Assembly: GCF_020880975.1 (NCBI RefSeq)
Contig: NZ_JAJIWP010000002.1
Coordinates: 620,001 to 684,000, forward strand
Source of the DNA: Mucilaginibacter sp. UR6-1
Lineage (GTDB): Bacteria; Bacteroidota; Bacteroidia; Sphingobacteriales; Sphingobacteriaceae
Reading direction: 5' to 3'
DNA: 64,000 nucleotides
The position numbers and the translations under genes were made by a program. Below are positions 44,129 through 52,007 of this stretch, piece by piece (the first letter of the stretch is position 1; every line of letters begins with the position of its first letter). Below the pieces are notes generated by a model. It ran no database searches. It saw only the letters and a program-made list of their open reading frames with translations, and was not told the origin of the DNA.

Positions 44129-46036
44129 ATGAGCGATCAGATTAAACATGAATGCGGTGTGGCATTTATCCGCCTAAGAAAGCCACTCTCTTATTATCAG
44201 CAAAAGTACGGCACTGCGCTGTACGGCTTAAACAAACTGTACCTTTTAATGGAAAAACAACACAACCGCGGCCAGGATGGCGCAGGTGTTGCTACCATTA
44301 AACTGGATATTGAACCCGGTAAGCGCTATATAAGCCGCCACCGCTCAATGGCCTCAAATGCGGTTGCTGATATTTTTGAGTACATCCAGAAAAAATTTGC
44401 TGACATTCAAAAGGAGTTTCCGGAAAAGCTGGCTGATGCCGATTGGCTGAAAGAAAATGTGAGCTTTACCGGTGAAGTACTTTTAGGCCACCTGCGTTAT
44501 GGTACGCATGGCAAAAATAGTATCGAAAACTGTCACCCTTTTCTGCGTCAAAATAACTGGAAAACCCGTAACCTGGTAATTGCCGGTAATTTTAACATGA
44601 CCAATGTTGATGAGTTATTGCAGCAGCTTTATGATCTTGGTCAGCATCCAAAGGAAAAGGCCGATACGGTAACCGTTTTGGAAAAGATAGGTCATTTTTT
44701 AGATACCGAAAACCAGGGCTTGTTTGACCAGTACAAACGCGAAGGGCATGATGATAATATGGAGATCAGCAAACTGATTGCAAATGACCTCGATGTTGCC
44801 AAAATACTCCGTAAATCAGCCAAAAACTGGGATGGTGGCTACACCATTGCCGGTATAATGGGCCATGGTGATGCCTTTGTAATGCGCGACCCGGTAGGCA
44901 TACGCCCGGCATTTTACTATTATAATGATGAAATAGTTGTTGCCGCTTCAGAGCGCCCGGCTATACAAACCGCCTTCAATATTCCGGTTGAGGAGATCAA
45001 TGAGATAAAACCCGGCCACGCCCTTATTGTTAAAAAGAACGGCGATGTATCTGAAGATATGTTCAGCGAGCCGCAGGAGAAAAAATCATGCTCATTTGAG
45101 CGTATTTATTTTTCGAGAGGCAGCGATTCATCTATCTACCGTGAGCGTAAACAATTAGGCAGGCTGTTATGCCCGCAAATATTGGATTCAGTTGATAACG
45201 ATATTAAAAATACCGTATTTTCATACATACCCAACACCGCCGAAGTGGCTTTTTACGGTATGGTTGAAGGGGTGCATAAATACATCAAAAAATACCAGCG
45301 CGACAGGCTGCTTAACCGTGCCGACAAGATCAGCGACGAGGAATTGACCGAGGTGCTGCAGTTAGCGCCGCGTGTTGAAAAGATTGCCATAAAGGATGTT
45401 AAGCTGCGTACCTTTATTACCCAGGATGCTGACCGGAGCGAGATGGTTGCCCACGTTTACGACACCACTTATGGCTTGATAAACCGTGGTACCGATAAGC
45501 TGGTTGTGCTTGATGACTCTATTGTACGTGGTACAACGCTTAAACAAAGCATCCTGAAGATACTGGACCGTTTAGGCCCTAAAAAGATCGTGGTAGTATC
45601 ATCAGCCCCGCAAATACGTTACCCGGATTGTTATGGCATCGATATGTCTCGCATGGGTGAGTTTGTGGCTTTTGAGGCCGCGGTAAGCTTGCTTAAGGAT
45701 GCCGGTAAAGAAGATATATTATTAAAAGTTTACCAGCAATGTAAAGACAGCGCCAAGCTGCCTAAGGAGGAAGTGGTAAACTACGTAAAGGCCATTTACG
45801 AGCCTTTCACGGATCAGGAAATATCTGACCGTATTGCACAGATCATCACTCCAAAAAATACAAAGGCCGAAGTTCAGGTGATTTACCAAACGCTGGATAA
45901 CCTGCACATTGCCTGCCCTGACCATACCGGCGACTGGTATTTCTCGGGCAATTACCCAACCCCGGGTGGCAACAAGGTAGTTAACCGCGCTTTTGTTAAC
46001 TGGATGGAAGGCAAAAATCAAAGAGCTTACATGTAA
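44129..46036 (+). CDS. amidophosphoribosyltransferase-like protein, long form
   Basis: A 635-residue protein with an N-terminal class II glutamine amidotransferase domain (ECGVAFI, nucleophile Cys9 after an eight-residue propeptide; HNRGQDGAGVATI; LLGHLRYGTHG). A C-terminal phosphoribosyltransferase domain has the PRPP loop VVLDDSIVRGTTLKQS and SSAPQIRYPDCYGIDMS. These are the parts of PurF, the first committed step of purine synthesis. It is about 130 residues longer than ordinary PurF, with insertions (for example KKFADIQKEFPEKLADADWL) and a C-terminal extension. It could be the main PurF or a paralogue. Confidence 0.88.
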   Translation: MSDQIKHECGVAFIRLRKPLSYYQQKYGTALYGLNKLYLLMEKQHNRGQDGAGVATIKLDIEPGKRYISRHRSMASNAVADIFEYIQKKFADIQKEFPEKLADADWLKENVSFTGEVLLGHLRYGTHGKNSIENCHPFLRQNNWKTRNLVIAGNFNMTNVDELLQQLYDLGQHPKEKADTVTVLEKIGHFLDTENQGLFDQYKREGHDDNMEISKLIANDLDVAKILRKSAKNWDGGYTIAGIMGHGDAFVMRDPVGIRPAFYYYNDEIVVAASERPAIQTAFNIPVEEINEIKPGHALIVKKNGDVSEDMFSEPQEKKSCSFERIYFSRGSDSSIYRERKQLGRLLCPQILDSVDNDIKNTVFSYIPNTAEVAFYGMVEGVHKYIKKYQRDRLLNRADKISDEELTEVLQLAPRVEKIAIKDVKLRTFITQDADRSEMVAHVYDTTYGLINRGTDKLVVLDDSIVRGTTLKQSILKILDRLGPKKIVVVSSAPQIRYPDCYGIDMSRMGEFVAFEAAVSLLKDAGKEDILLKVYQQCKDSAKLPKEEVVNYVKAIYEPFTDQEISDRIAQIITPKNTKAEVQVIYQTLDNLHIACPDHTGDWYFSGNYPTPGGNKVVNRAFVNWMEGKNQRAYM

Positions 46037-46070
46037 GCCACACTTTGATTAACCTGCACACAATTTTTCA

Positions 46071-46097
46071 GAACGCCCCGGCAACGGGGCGTTTTTT
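46071..46097 (+). terminator. intrinsic terminator after the PurF-like gene
   Basis: Stem AACGCCCCG (46071-46079), GCAA tetraloop, CGGGGCGTT (46084-46092), then T's. Confidence 0.93.
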
Positions 46098-46122
46098 GTT
46101 TGTAAAGTTTTTTTATAATATT

Positions 46123-46779
46123 TTAAGATACCTTGTCAGGCGCGAAAACGAAGTGGGTAACCAGCCTGTCAAACAGGATGAAAGAGGCGATAATAAGCGC
46201 GATGCCCGCCACCTGGTTAAGTTTGTGTACCAGCGTTACTGATATACGGTCGCGCAGTTTATTGGCGTAAAAAGCCTTTAAGGTATCTAAACCGAACTGT
46301 ACGATGAGTACCGTTAAAAACATAATGGCAATTTTTAGCTGGCGGTGGGGTATACCCTCATGGTATGTTGTGCTGGCCGTGCCGATAACCATCATCCAGT
46401 GAAAAAGGATGGTAGGGTTAAAAATGCACATGATAAATCCCTTTAAAAAATACCCGGTGCGTTTAAGCTTTGATGGGGTGGCATTGTTATAATTAACATC
46501 GGCCTTTTTAAAAATGTAGTAAATACCAATGCCAAGTAAAATAACACTGCCAACAACACCGGCGTATATTTTGGTTTGCGCGGTAATATCAACCAGTTGC
46601 GAACCAAAAAGGATGGCACCAACAAACACCACATCAGTTGATACCACGCCGAGGGCGAAGGCAACGCCTGCCTGAAAGCCTTTTTCAATACTAACCTTGA
46701 TCAGCGAGAAAAATACGGGCCCGGTTATAAAGGTTAGTATCAACCCAATACCGATTCCTGAAATAATGGCTGCTATCAT
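46123..46779 (-). CDS. LysE family amino-acid exporter
   Basis: A 218-residue membrane protein of the LysE/RhtB family with about six helices. It starts IISGIGIGLILTFITGPVFF and continues GFQAGVAFALGVVSTDVVFV, with the family C-terminal NPTILFHWMMVIGTAS. Such proteins export amino acids or homoserine lactones; the substrate is not predictable. It is convergent with the PurF-like gene and divergent from the sugar transporter. Confidence 0.9.
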   Translation of the reverse strand: MIAAIISGIGIGLILTFITGPVFFSLIKVSIEKGFQAGVAFALGVVSTDVVFVGAILFGSQLVDITAQTKIYAGVVGSVILLGIGIYYIFKKADVNYNNATPSKLKRTGYFLKGFIMCIFNPTILFHWMMVIGTASTTYHEGIPHRQLKIAIMFLTVLIVQFGLDTLKAFYANKLRDRISVTLVHKLNQVAGIALIIASFILFDRLVTHFVFAPDKVS

Positions 46780-46949
46780 TAACTATATCTTAAACGGCGT
46801 TTTTTGACCATGCGAATATGCGATTTTATCTCATAACGCAAACAAAAAATGTATGTGCCGCGGTAATAAAATGTAATCTTATAACAGGAAATTATAAAAA
46901 TTGATTTATGTTAGTGCTTTAAACAAAATTCGTACAACCAACTTATAAA

Positions 46950-48560
46950 ATGGAACAAAACAAAACGAAAAGCTACGGATCGGCGCTGTATACCATAATT
47001 ACAGTGTTCTTCTTCTGGGGCTTCCTGGCAGCATCTAACGGTATTTTTATCCCGTTCTGTAAAGCTCATTTTAGTTTAACGCAATTTGAATCTCAGCTTA
47101 TTGACTTTACCTTTTACGGTGGTTACTTTATTGGTTCACTTATTCTGTACTTTGCCTCGGCAGCTACGCGTATTGATATTCTGAACAAAATGGGATACAA
47201 GAATGGTATTATCGTGGGCCTTATCATATCTGCCGTAGGCGCGCTTATCATGGTGCCGGCCATCAATTCGGGTTCTTTCGCGTTCATATTGGTAACATTC
47301 TTTATTATAGCATTAGGCTTTTCGTTACAGCAAACGGCGGCAAACCCGTTTGTTATAGCTCTGGGTAGCCCCGAAACCGGTACACACCGGTTAAACTTTG
47401 CCGGCAGTATCAATAACTTCGGCAGTATAATGGGCCCTATCATTGTAAATATTGTTTTGTTTGGCTCGGCAGCGGCAAAAATTCCGGCTTCTGAGGTTAA
47501 AATAGCTTCGGTAAACAGTTTGTATTTGATACTGGCAGGCTTATTTATCGCGGTGGCTATCTTCTTCTGGATCTCAAAATTACCAAGTGTAACCAGCGAT
47601 GAGGAAATTGAACCAAGCAGCAAGGCCAACAAGCCCCTGGGCATTCTGTTTATCGCGTTCCTGCTTATCCTGGCGGCTGATCCGCTTAGCAATACAACGG
47701 GTGTGCCACAACCTTACTTTGTATATGCTTCATTAGCTATAATTTTAGTTACGCTTATCGGTTCGGTATCGGCATCAAGCAAAAGCAAAATTGGCTGGGG
47801 TGCTATGCAATACCCGCAATTGGTTTACGGTATGCTGGCCATATTTACTTATGTAGGCGTTGAGGTAACTATACAAAGCAATATGGGGGCCTTGTTAGAG
47901 AATCCTTCATTCGGTGGTTATACAACAGATCAGGTTGCTCCGTTTATATCATTATATTGGGGTAGTTTAATGGTTGGCCGCTGGACAGGGGCTATTGCAG
48001 CCTTTAACTTATCTAAAACTGCTAAATTGATTTTGACCATTGTTGTGCCTTTTGTGGCCTTCGGTGTAATATTGGGTGTTAATGCCGCCACGGGTACCAA
48101 TGTATCCAATCTTTACCCGTATGCAATTTGCGTAGCTATACTGATTGTAGGCTTCCTGATCGGTCAGCAAAAACCGGTACGTACCCTGGCATTGTTTGGT
48201 ATATTAGGTGCTATCGCGATGATTGTAGGTTTAATGACCACAGGCATGGTAGCTATTTTCGCATTTTTAAGCGGTGGTTTATGCTGCTCTATTATGTGGC
48301 CTTCAATATTCTCACTATCAGTTACCGGTTTAGGCAAATACACCAGCCAGGGCTCAGCGTTCCTGATCATGATGATATTAGGTGGATCGATCATTCCGCC
48401 GGTGCAAGGTATCCTGGCTGACTCAGAAGGTATTCACGCTTCATATATCGTTCCGGTTATCGGCTTTGCTTATCTGGCTTTCTTTGCCTGGAAAGCAGGT
48501 GCCATACTTAAATCACAAGGTATAGATATTGACAGTGTAGAAGCCGGGGGCGGGCACTAA
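46950..48560 (+). CDS. sugar MFS transporter (FucP/GluP-like)
   Basis: A 536-residue major facilitator with 12 or more helices. The N-terminus has the FucP-type [20 protein letters not shown] and [15 protein letters not shown], then [35 protein letters not shown] and, in the C-terminal half, [20 protein letters not shown] and [15 protein letters not shown]. The family imports fucose, glucose or galactose with protons. It is about 100 residues longer than E. coli FucP, with a central cytoplasmic loop and extra helices. No catabolic gene is adjacent, so the sugar is unknown. Confidence 0.92.
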   Translation: MEQNKTKSYGSALYTIITVFFFWGFLAASNGIFIPFCKAHFSLTQFESQLIDFTFYGGYFIGSLILYFASAATRIDILNKMGYKNGIIVGLIISAVGALIMVPAINSGSFAFILVTFFIIALGFSLQQTAANPFVIALGSPETGTHRLNFAGSINNFGSIMGPIIVNIVLFGSAAAKIPASEVKIASVNSLYLILAGLFIAVAIFFWISKLPSVTSDEEIEPSSKANKPLGILFIAFLLILAADPLSNTTGVPQPYFVYASLAIILVTLIGSVSASSKSKIGWGAMQYPQLVYGMLAIFTYVGVEVTIQSNMGALLENPSFGGYTTDQVAPFISLYWGSLMVGRWTGAIAAFNLSKTAKLILTIVVPFVAFGVILGVNAATGTNVSNLYPYAICVAILIVGFLIGQQKPVRTLALFGILGAIAMIVGLMTTGMVAIFAFLSGGLCCSIMWPSIFSLSVTGLGKYTSQGSAFLIMMILGGSIIPPVQGILADSEGIHASYIVPVIGFAYLAFFAWKAGAILKSQGIDIDSVEAGGGH

Positions 48561-48726
48561 TTCTTTGGTCATTCGTCAATAGTCATTGGTCAGTTGTCAG
48601 TAGTCATTGTATTTACAGGACACTGATAACTGACCAATGCTTTTATAACATAAAGCAGTTTAATTAAAATTGACCGATGACCAGGTAATCAACCCCAATA
48701 ACTAATGACAACTGACTAATAACAAA
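48561..48726. repeat. GTCATTGGTCAGT word-repeat spacer with inverted arms
   Basis: Imperfect TCATTGGTCAGT/ACTGACCAATG words. Arms CATTGGTCAGTTGTCAGT (48584-48601) and ACTGATAACTGACCAATG (48622-48639) pair 17 of 18, followed by CTTTTAT. They could form the 3' hairpin of the sugar transporter mRNA. No gene. Confidence 0.65.
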
Positions 48727-49191
48727 ATGAAGCCCAGTTTCGATAACATATTTATGAACCTCGCGACCGACTTAGCCCGTCGGTCGCATTGCGTTAAGGC
48801 GCATGTGGGTGCGGTGTTGGTGAAAGATACGCGCATCATTTCAATAGGCTACAACGGGCCACCTTCGGGTACCCACAACTGCGATGAGGAATGGCCTGAT
48901 ACCGGCTGCCCTCGCGATGCCCGCGGAAGCTGCTCATTAGCATTACATGCCGAGGAGAACGCGATATTGTATGCCGTTAAGAACGGTGCCAACCTGCAGG
49001 GCGCTACGCTGTATACCACGCTGTCGCCATGCCTGCCATGCGCCAGGCTGATATTTTCGGCAGGTATAAAGCACGTGTTCTACAATAAATCGTACGCGGC
49101 ATACAAAGGCCTGCCCAGCGATGAGGGGGTGGATTTTTTAAACCGTTTCGGTGTAAATACCGAGCGGTTTGATGGTGATATTATGCCTTAA
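48727..49191 (+). CDS. deoxycytidylate (dCMP) deaminase family protein
   Basis: A 154-residue zinc deaminase of the ComEB/dCMP deaminase type, converting dCMP to dUMP for thymidylate synthesis. The zinc/catalytic motif is LHAEENAI (H74, E76) with TTLSPCLPCARLI (C102, C105). The GYNGPPSGTHNCDEEWP loop with an extra Cys cluster (C52, C61) is typical of this family. It is convergent with cmk and overlaps it by 11 bp. Confidence 0.94.
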   Translation: MKPSFDNIFMNLATDLARRSHCVKAHVGAVLVKDTRIISIGYNGPPSGTHNCDEEWPDTGCPRDARGSCSLALHAEENAILYAVKNGANLQGATLYTTLSPCLPCARLIFSAGIKHVFYNKSYAAYKGLPSDEGVDFLNRFGVNTERFDGDIMP

Positions 49192-49858
49192 TAAAGGGTG
49201 TTATCTTATCCAGCGCAAAAGTTAGCTGTTCATCGGGGGTAAGGTAGCTGTTGTCCAAAACAATGGCATCTTCGGCCTGTACCAGCGGGCTTTCCTTGCG
49301 GGTGGTATCATCATGATCGCGCAGGGCAAGGTTATCAAAAACCTCTTCCATTGTGATGTCCGGCTGCTTAACCACCAGCTCCTTGTAACGGCGTTCGGCA
49401 CGAATTTTAGGGTCGGCGGTCATAAACAACTTAACCTGCGCATCCGGAAATACGGTAGTGCCAATATCGCGGCCATCCATTATAATATTGATGGATTTAC
49501 CCATCAGTTGCTGTTGCTTTACCATGGCGTGGCGCACGGCTGGTATGGCGGCTATCTTGCTAACATTTGAGGCCACATGCATCTGCCTGATCTCCTCTGA
49601 TACATCCTCATCATTCAGAAAAATATTTACCTGCCCGTCCTGTGTTTTAAGGGTGATATGAATATTGTTCAGGGCGGTTTCAACTGCTGTTTCATTGGTA
49701 ACATCAACCTCATTACGCAAAAAGTAAAGCGTAACGGCACGGTACATGGCACCGGTATCAATGTAAACAAAGTCGAGTTTTTTTGCTAAGGCTTTGGCAA
49801 TGGTACTTTTACCGCACGACGAGAAACCGTCAATGGCTACAACTATATTGTTACTCAT
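49181..49858 (-). CDS. cmk: (d)CMP kinase
   Basis: A 225-residue cytidylate kinase. Walker A is GFSSCGKSTIAKAL near the N-terminus, then DTGAMYRAVTLYFL, MDGRDIGTTVFPDAQVKLFM and RAERRYKEL (the LID arginines). It phosphorylates CMP and dCMP. I choose ATG 49858 (MSNNIVVAIDGFSS) over an in-frame TTG at 49876. Divergent from arfB; the 58-bp gap carries the arfB promoter. Confidence 0.95.
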   Translation of the reverse strand: MSNNIVVAIDGFSSCGKSTIAKALAKKLDFVYIDTGAMYRAVTLYFLRNEVDVTNETAVETALNNIHITLKTQDGQVNIFLNDEDVSEEIRQMHVASNVSKIAAIPAVRHAMVKQQQLMGKSINIIMDGRDIGTTVFPDAQVKLFMTADPKIRAERRYKELVVKQPDITMEEVFDNLALRDHDDTTRKESPLVQAEDAIVLDNSYLTPDEQLTFALDKITPFIKA

Positions 49859-49904
49859 AGTGCATCCAAGATACAAAATATAAGCATTGCCCCTATAAAC
49901 AATT

Positions 49905-49912
49905 TATATTTG
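49905..49912 (+). promoter_or_regulatory. arfB -7 element, leaderless geometry
   Basis: TATATTTG ends exactly 4 bases (CCGC) before the arfB ATG at 49917, as at murI, gpmI and pabB. Confidence 0.45.
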
Positions 49913-49916
49913 CCGC

Positions 49917-50327
49917 ATGAATGCAAATAAGGCAGAGCTGCAAAAGGAGGTGGCATACAAAACCTCGCGCAGCGGCGGCAAGGGCGGGCAAAACGTTAAC
50001 AAGGTATCAACCAAAGTGGAGCTGCTTTTTTCGGTAGATGATTCATCGTTATTTAATGAAGATGAAAAGCAGCTCATTAAAGGTAGGCTGCAATCGCGCT
50101 TTAACAAGGATGGCTTTGTACAGGTTGTGTGTGATGAGGAGCGCAGCCAGTATTTAAATAAAGAGAAAGCGCTTGAAAAGCTGATAGGCCTGCTAACAAA
50201 AGCCATGCAGGTTGATAAACCCCGCAAGCCAACAAAAGTAAGCCGTTCTGTAAAGGCTGCCCGTGCGGAAAACAAGCGCCAGCAATCGGCCAAAAAGGAA
50301 AGCCGTAAACGTAACTACGATTATTAA
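49917..50327 (+). CDS. arfB: alternative ribosome-rescue factor ArfB (peptidyl-tRNA hydrolase)
   Basis: A 136-residue release-factor-like protein. The catalytic GGQ (residues 23-25) is in SRSGGKGGQNVNKVSTKVEL, and the C-terminal tail is basic (SRSVKAARAENKRQQSAKKE), which enters the empty mRNA channel of stalled ribosomes. No codon-recognition domain, which separates it from RF1/RF2. Convergent with lpxR, overlapping by 4 bp. Confidence 0.95.
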   Translation: MNANKAELQKEVAYKTSRSGGKGGQNVNKVSTKVELLFSVDDSSLFNEDEKQLIKGRLQSRFNKDGFVQVVCDEERSQYLNKEKALEKLIGLLTKAMQVDKPRKPTKVSRSVKAARAENKRQQSAKKESRKRNYDY

Positions 50328-51277
50328 TTAAAGCGGTACAAAATAGTAGCCGATCCCCATTGGTGGGCTTTTAGCATCTCCTTAGTGTCCTTGGTTTGAA
50401 AGATGGCCGACAGATCAAAGATCCAGCGCTCGCCGCCATAACTGATACCAACCTGCTGGCTGAATACAATGGGCTTACGGGTAAGCGTAACCTCAACGCC
50501 ATTAGCATTGTTGTTAAACAGGCTGCCCTCTATAGTAGCATCATAAGCCACGTAGCGCAACATCGGGCGCAGGTAAAAAAAGAATTCGCGCTTATTTAGC
50601 GGCTCAAACCCGCGTTGTTTAATAGCGGTACTCTGTGTACTCACCGAGTTGAATAGCTGGTTAAAGTTACCCAATCGCACCAAAAAACCAGCACCCGCGC
50701 CGGTAAAGCCTGTACCCAGGTTAGCATATGTATTTAATGATATATCGGCATCTTTGCCCGCACGGCCAATCAGCCGGTTGTATTCGCCCTGTAAATTGAA
50801 CTGAAAATTATTGCGTATCTGGTATTCCCAGCCCTGCAATTCATAAAAGCCAAAGGTATTGTGTATCACCTCCTGCGCCTGGCGGCCAAGCGCGGCAGGG
50901 CCAACCATGCCTATCTGCGCACCCAGTTTCAGGTTGCTCTCGTTACTATATAAAAGGTTGAGGTTGGCACCCGCGTATAAGTAACCGGCAAAAGGGCGGT
51001 CAACCAGTTCACGGTCGGGTGTTTGGCCGCTTGCAGGGTTAAATATTTTTTGCCCGGCTTCAATACCTAATACTTTATTTTTAAAGCGGGTGGTATCATC
51101 AACATTCAGTCCCCGTCTAAAAAATACGAACAGGCCATTGGTATAATAACGGTCAGACCCTTGTGCCAAAAAGGAATCATTATCACTTTGAAAGCCAAAT
51201 TCGTTACGGTGTGTTTGCGCAAATGTATTAATACCCGAAAATAGGCATACAACAAACAGGATAAGTTTATTTTTCAT
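50324..51277 (-). CDS. lipid A deacylase LpxR family outer-membrane protein
   Basis: A 317-residue barrel protein with a signal peptide (about 1-20, NTFAQ). It begins with the LpxR signature FGFQSDNDSFLAQGSDRYYT and NGLFVFFRRGL. It also has DRPFAGYLYAGANLNLLYSN, the IGMVGPAALGRQAQEVIH segment (catalytic histidine region) and a C-terminal aromatic strand. LpxR (DUF2219) removes the 3'-acyloxyacyl chain of lipid A in the outer membrane. Confidence 0.88.
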   Translation of the reverse strand: MKNKLILFVVCLFSGINTFAQTHRNEFGFQSDNDSFLAQGSDRYYTNGLFVFFRRGLNVDDTTRFKNKVLGIEAGQKIFNPASGQTPDRELVDRPFAGYLYAGANLNLLYSNESNLKLGAQIGMVGPAALGRQAQEVIHNTFGFYELQGWEYQIRNNFQFNLQGEYNRLIGRAGKDADISLNTYANLGTGFTGAGAGFLVRLGNFNQLFNSVSTQSTAIKQRGFEPLNKREFFFYLRPMLRYVAYDATIEGSLFNNNANGVEVTLTRKPIVFSQQVGISYGGERWIFDLSAIFQTKDTKEMLKAHQWGSATILYRFN

Positions 51278-51336
51278 TCAGAAAATTACAGATGTGCTAA
51301 TGTAAAGAAAGGAGGGATAGTTATATGACTAAATTT

Positions 51337-51903
51337 TTAAAATGCGTAGCCAAAACTTATATAAGGCCAGTAGGGTAAAAACCGCTCTGAGTTTATTACC
51401 GGGCTAACGCCTCCTCTGAATGAAAAACCACCATCAACCGGCTGATAGCGATAGCCAAAGTTCAGGGTGCCAATAATGCCGCTGTTAACGTCATCCGCGC
51501 TGTTACCGTAGTTCGTGTTGTCAAAAAATAAATCGTTTGAGTTTACATTATAGTAGGTAATACCACCGCCCACCTCAAAATATTTTCCGTTTTTACCGGC
51601 CAAGTAGTTTACTACTAAAGGTACGGTAAAAAGGTGCTCACCCGCATTGGCATAATAGCTGATACCTGCACGGCCTCCCCAGCCATTCTGCTGCTTTTTA
51701 AAGCGTACATCATAGTTAACAGAGTATGCGGCACCCGGGCCAAGCAATTCAAAAAAGAAGGTTTTGGCTCTCTTGTTGGCATCTGTATATTTAGCAGAAT
51801 CTGCCTGCGGCAGTTTTTGCGCGGTTGCAGATATAAAACTGATGCATAAAGCAGTAAGTGCGAGATATTGTAAATGTTTGATCATTCGGCGTTTAAATGC
51901 CAT
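51337..51903 (-). CDS. outer-membrane beta-barrel protein, unknown function
   Basis: A 188-residue protein with a signal peptide (residues about 10-28, ISATAQ) and alternating-residue strands of a small barrel (for example YSVNYDVRFKKQQNGWGGRA, GGGITYYNVNSND, GFSFRGGVSPVINSE), ending in the aromatic YISFGYAF. No enzymatic motif. ATG 51903 or ATG 51885 could start it. It is downstream of lon on the same strand, past lon's terminator. Confidence 0.8.
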   Translation of the reverse strand: MAFKRRMIKHLQYLALTALCISFISATAQKLPQADSAKYTDANKRAKTFFFELLGPGAAYSVNYDVRFKKQQNGWGGRAGISYYANAGEHLFTVPLVVNYLAGKNGKYFEVGGGITYYNVNSNDLFFDNTNYGNSADDVNSGIIGTLNFGYRYQPVDGGFSFRGGVSPVINSERFLPYWPYISFGYAF

Positions 51904-51945
51904 GAAGATATCGGTTTAGATTAAATAAACCGTAAAGTTTAAATT

Positions 51946-51975
51946 AAAAAAGCAGGAGTATGGCTCCTGCTTTTT
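51946..51975 (-). terminator. intrinsic terminator after lon
   Basis: AGCAGGAG (51951-51958), TATGG, CTCCTGCT (51964-51971), flanked by A5 and T-rich runs, so it works on the minus strand for lon. Confidence 0.88.
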
Positions 51976-52007
51976 ATTATGTAGATTTCCCCTTGAAGGG
52001 AGTACGA

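Noticed and set aside
46901..46949. promoter of the sugar transporter
   Set aside because: A TTG is present but no TAnnTTTG match lies at the right distance.
47123..47692. 189-residue minus-strand frame opposite the sugar transporter
   Set aside because: Antisense shadow of hydrophobic codons; no own start context or motif.
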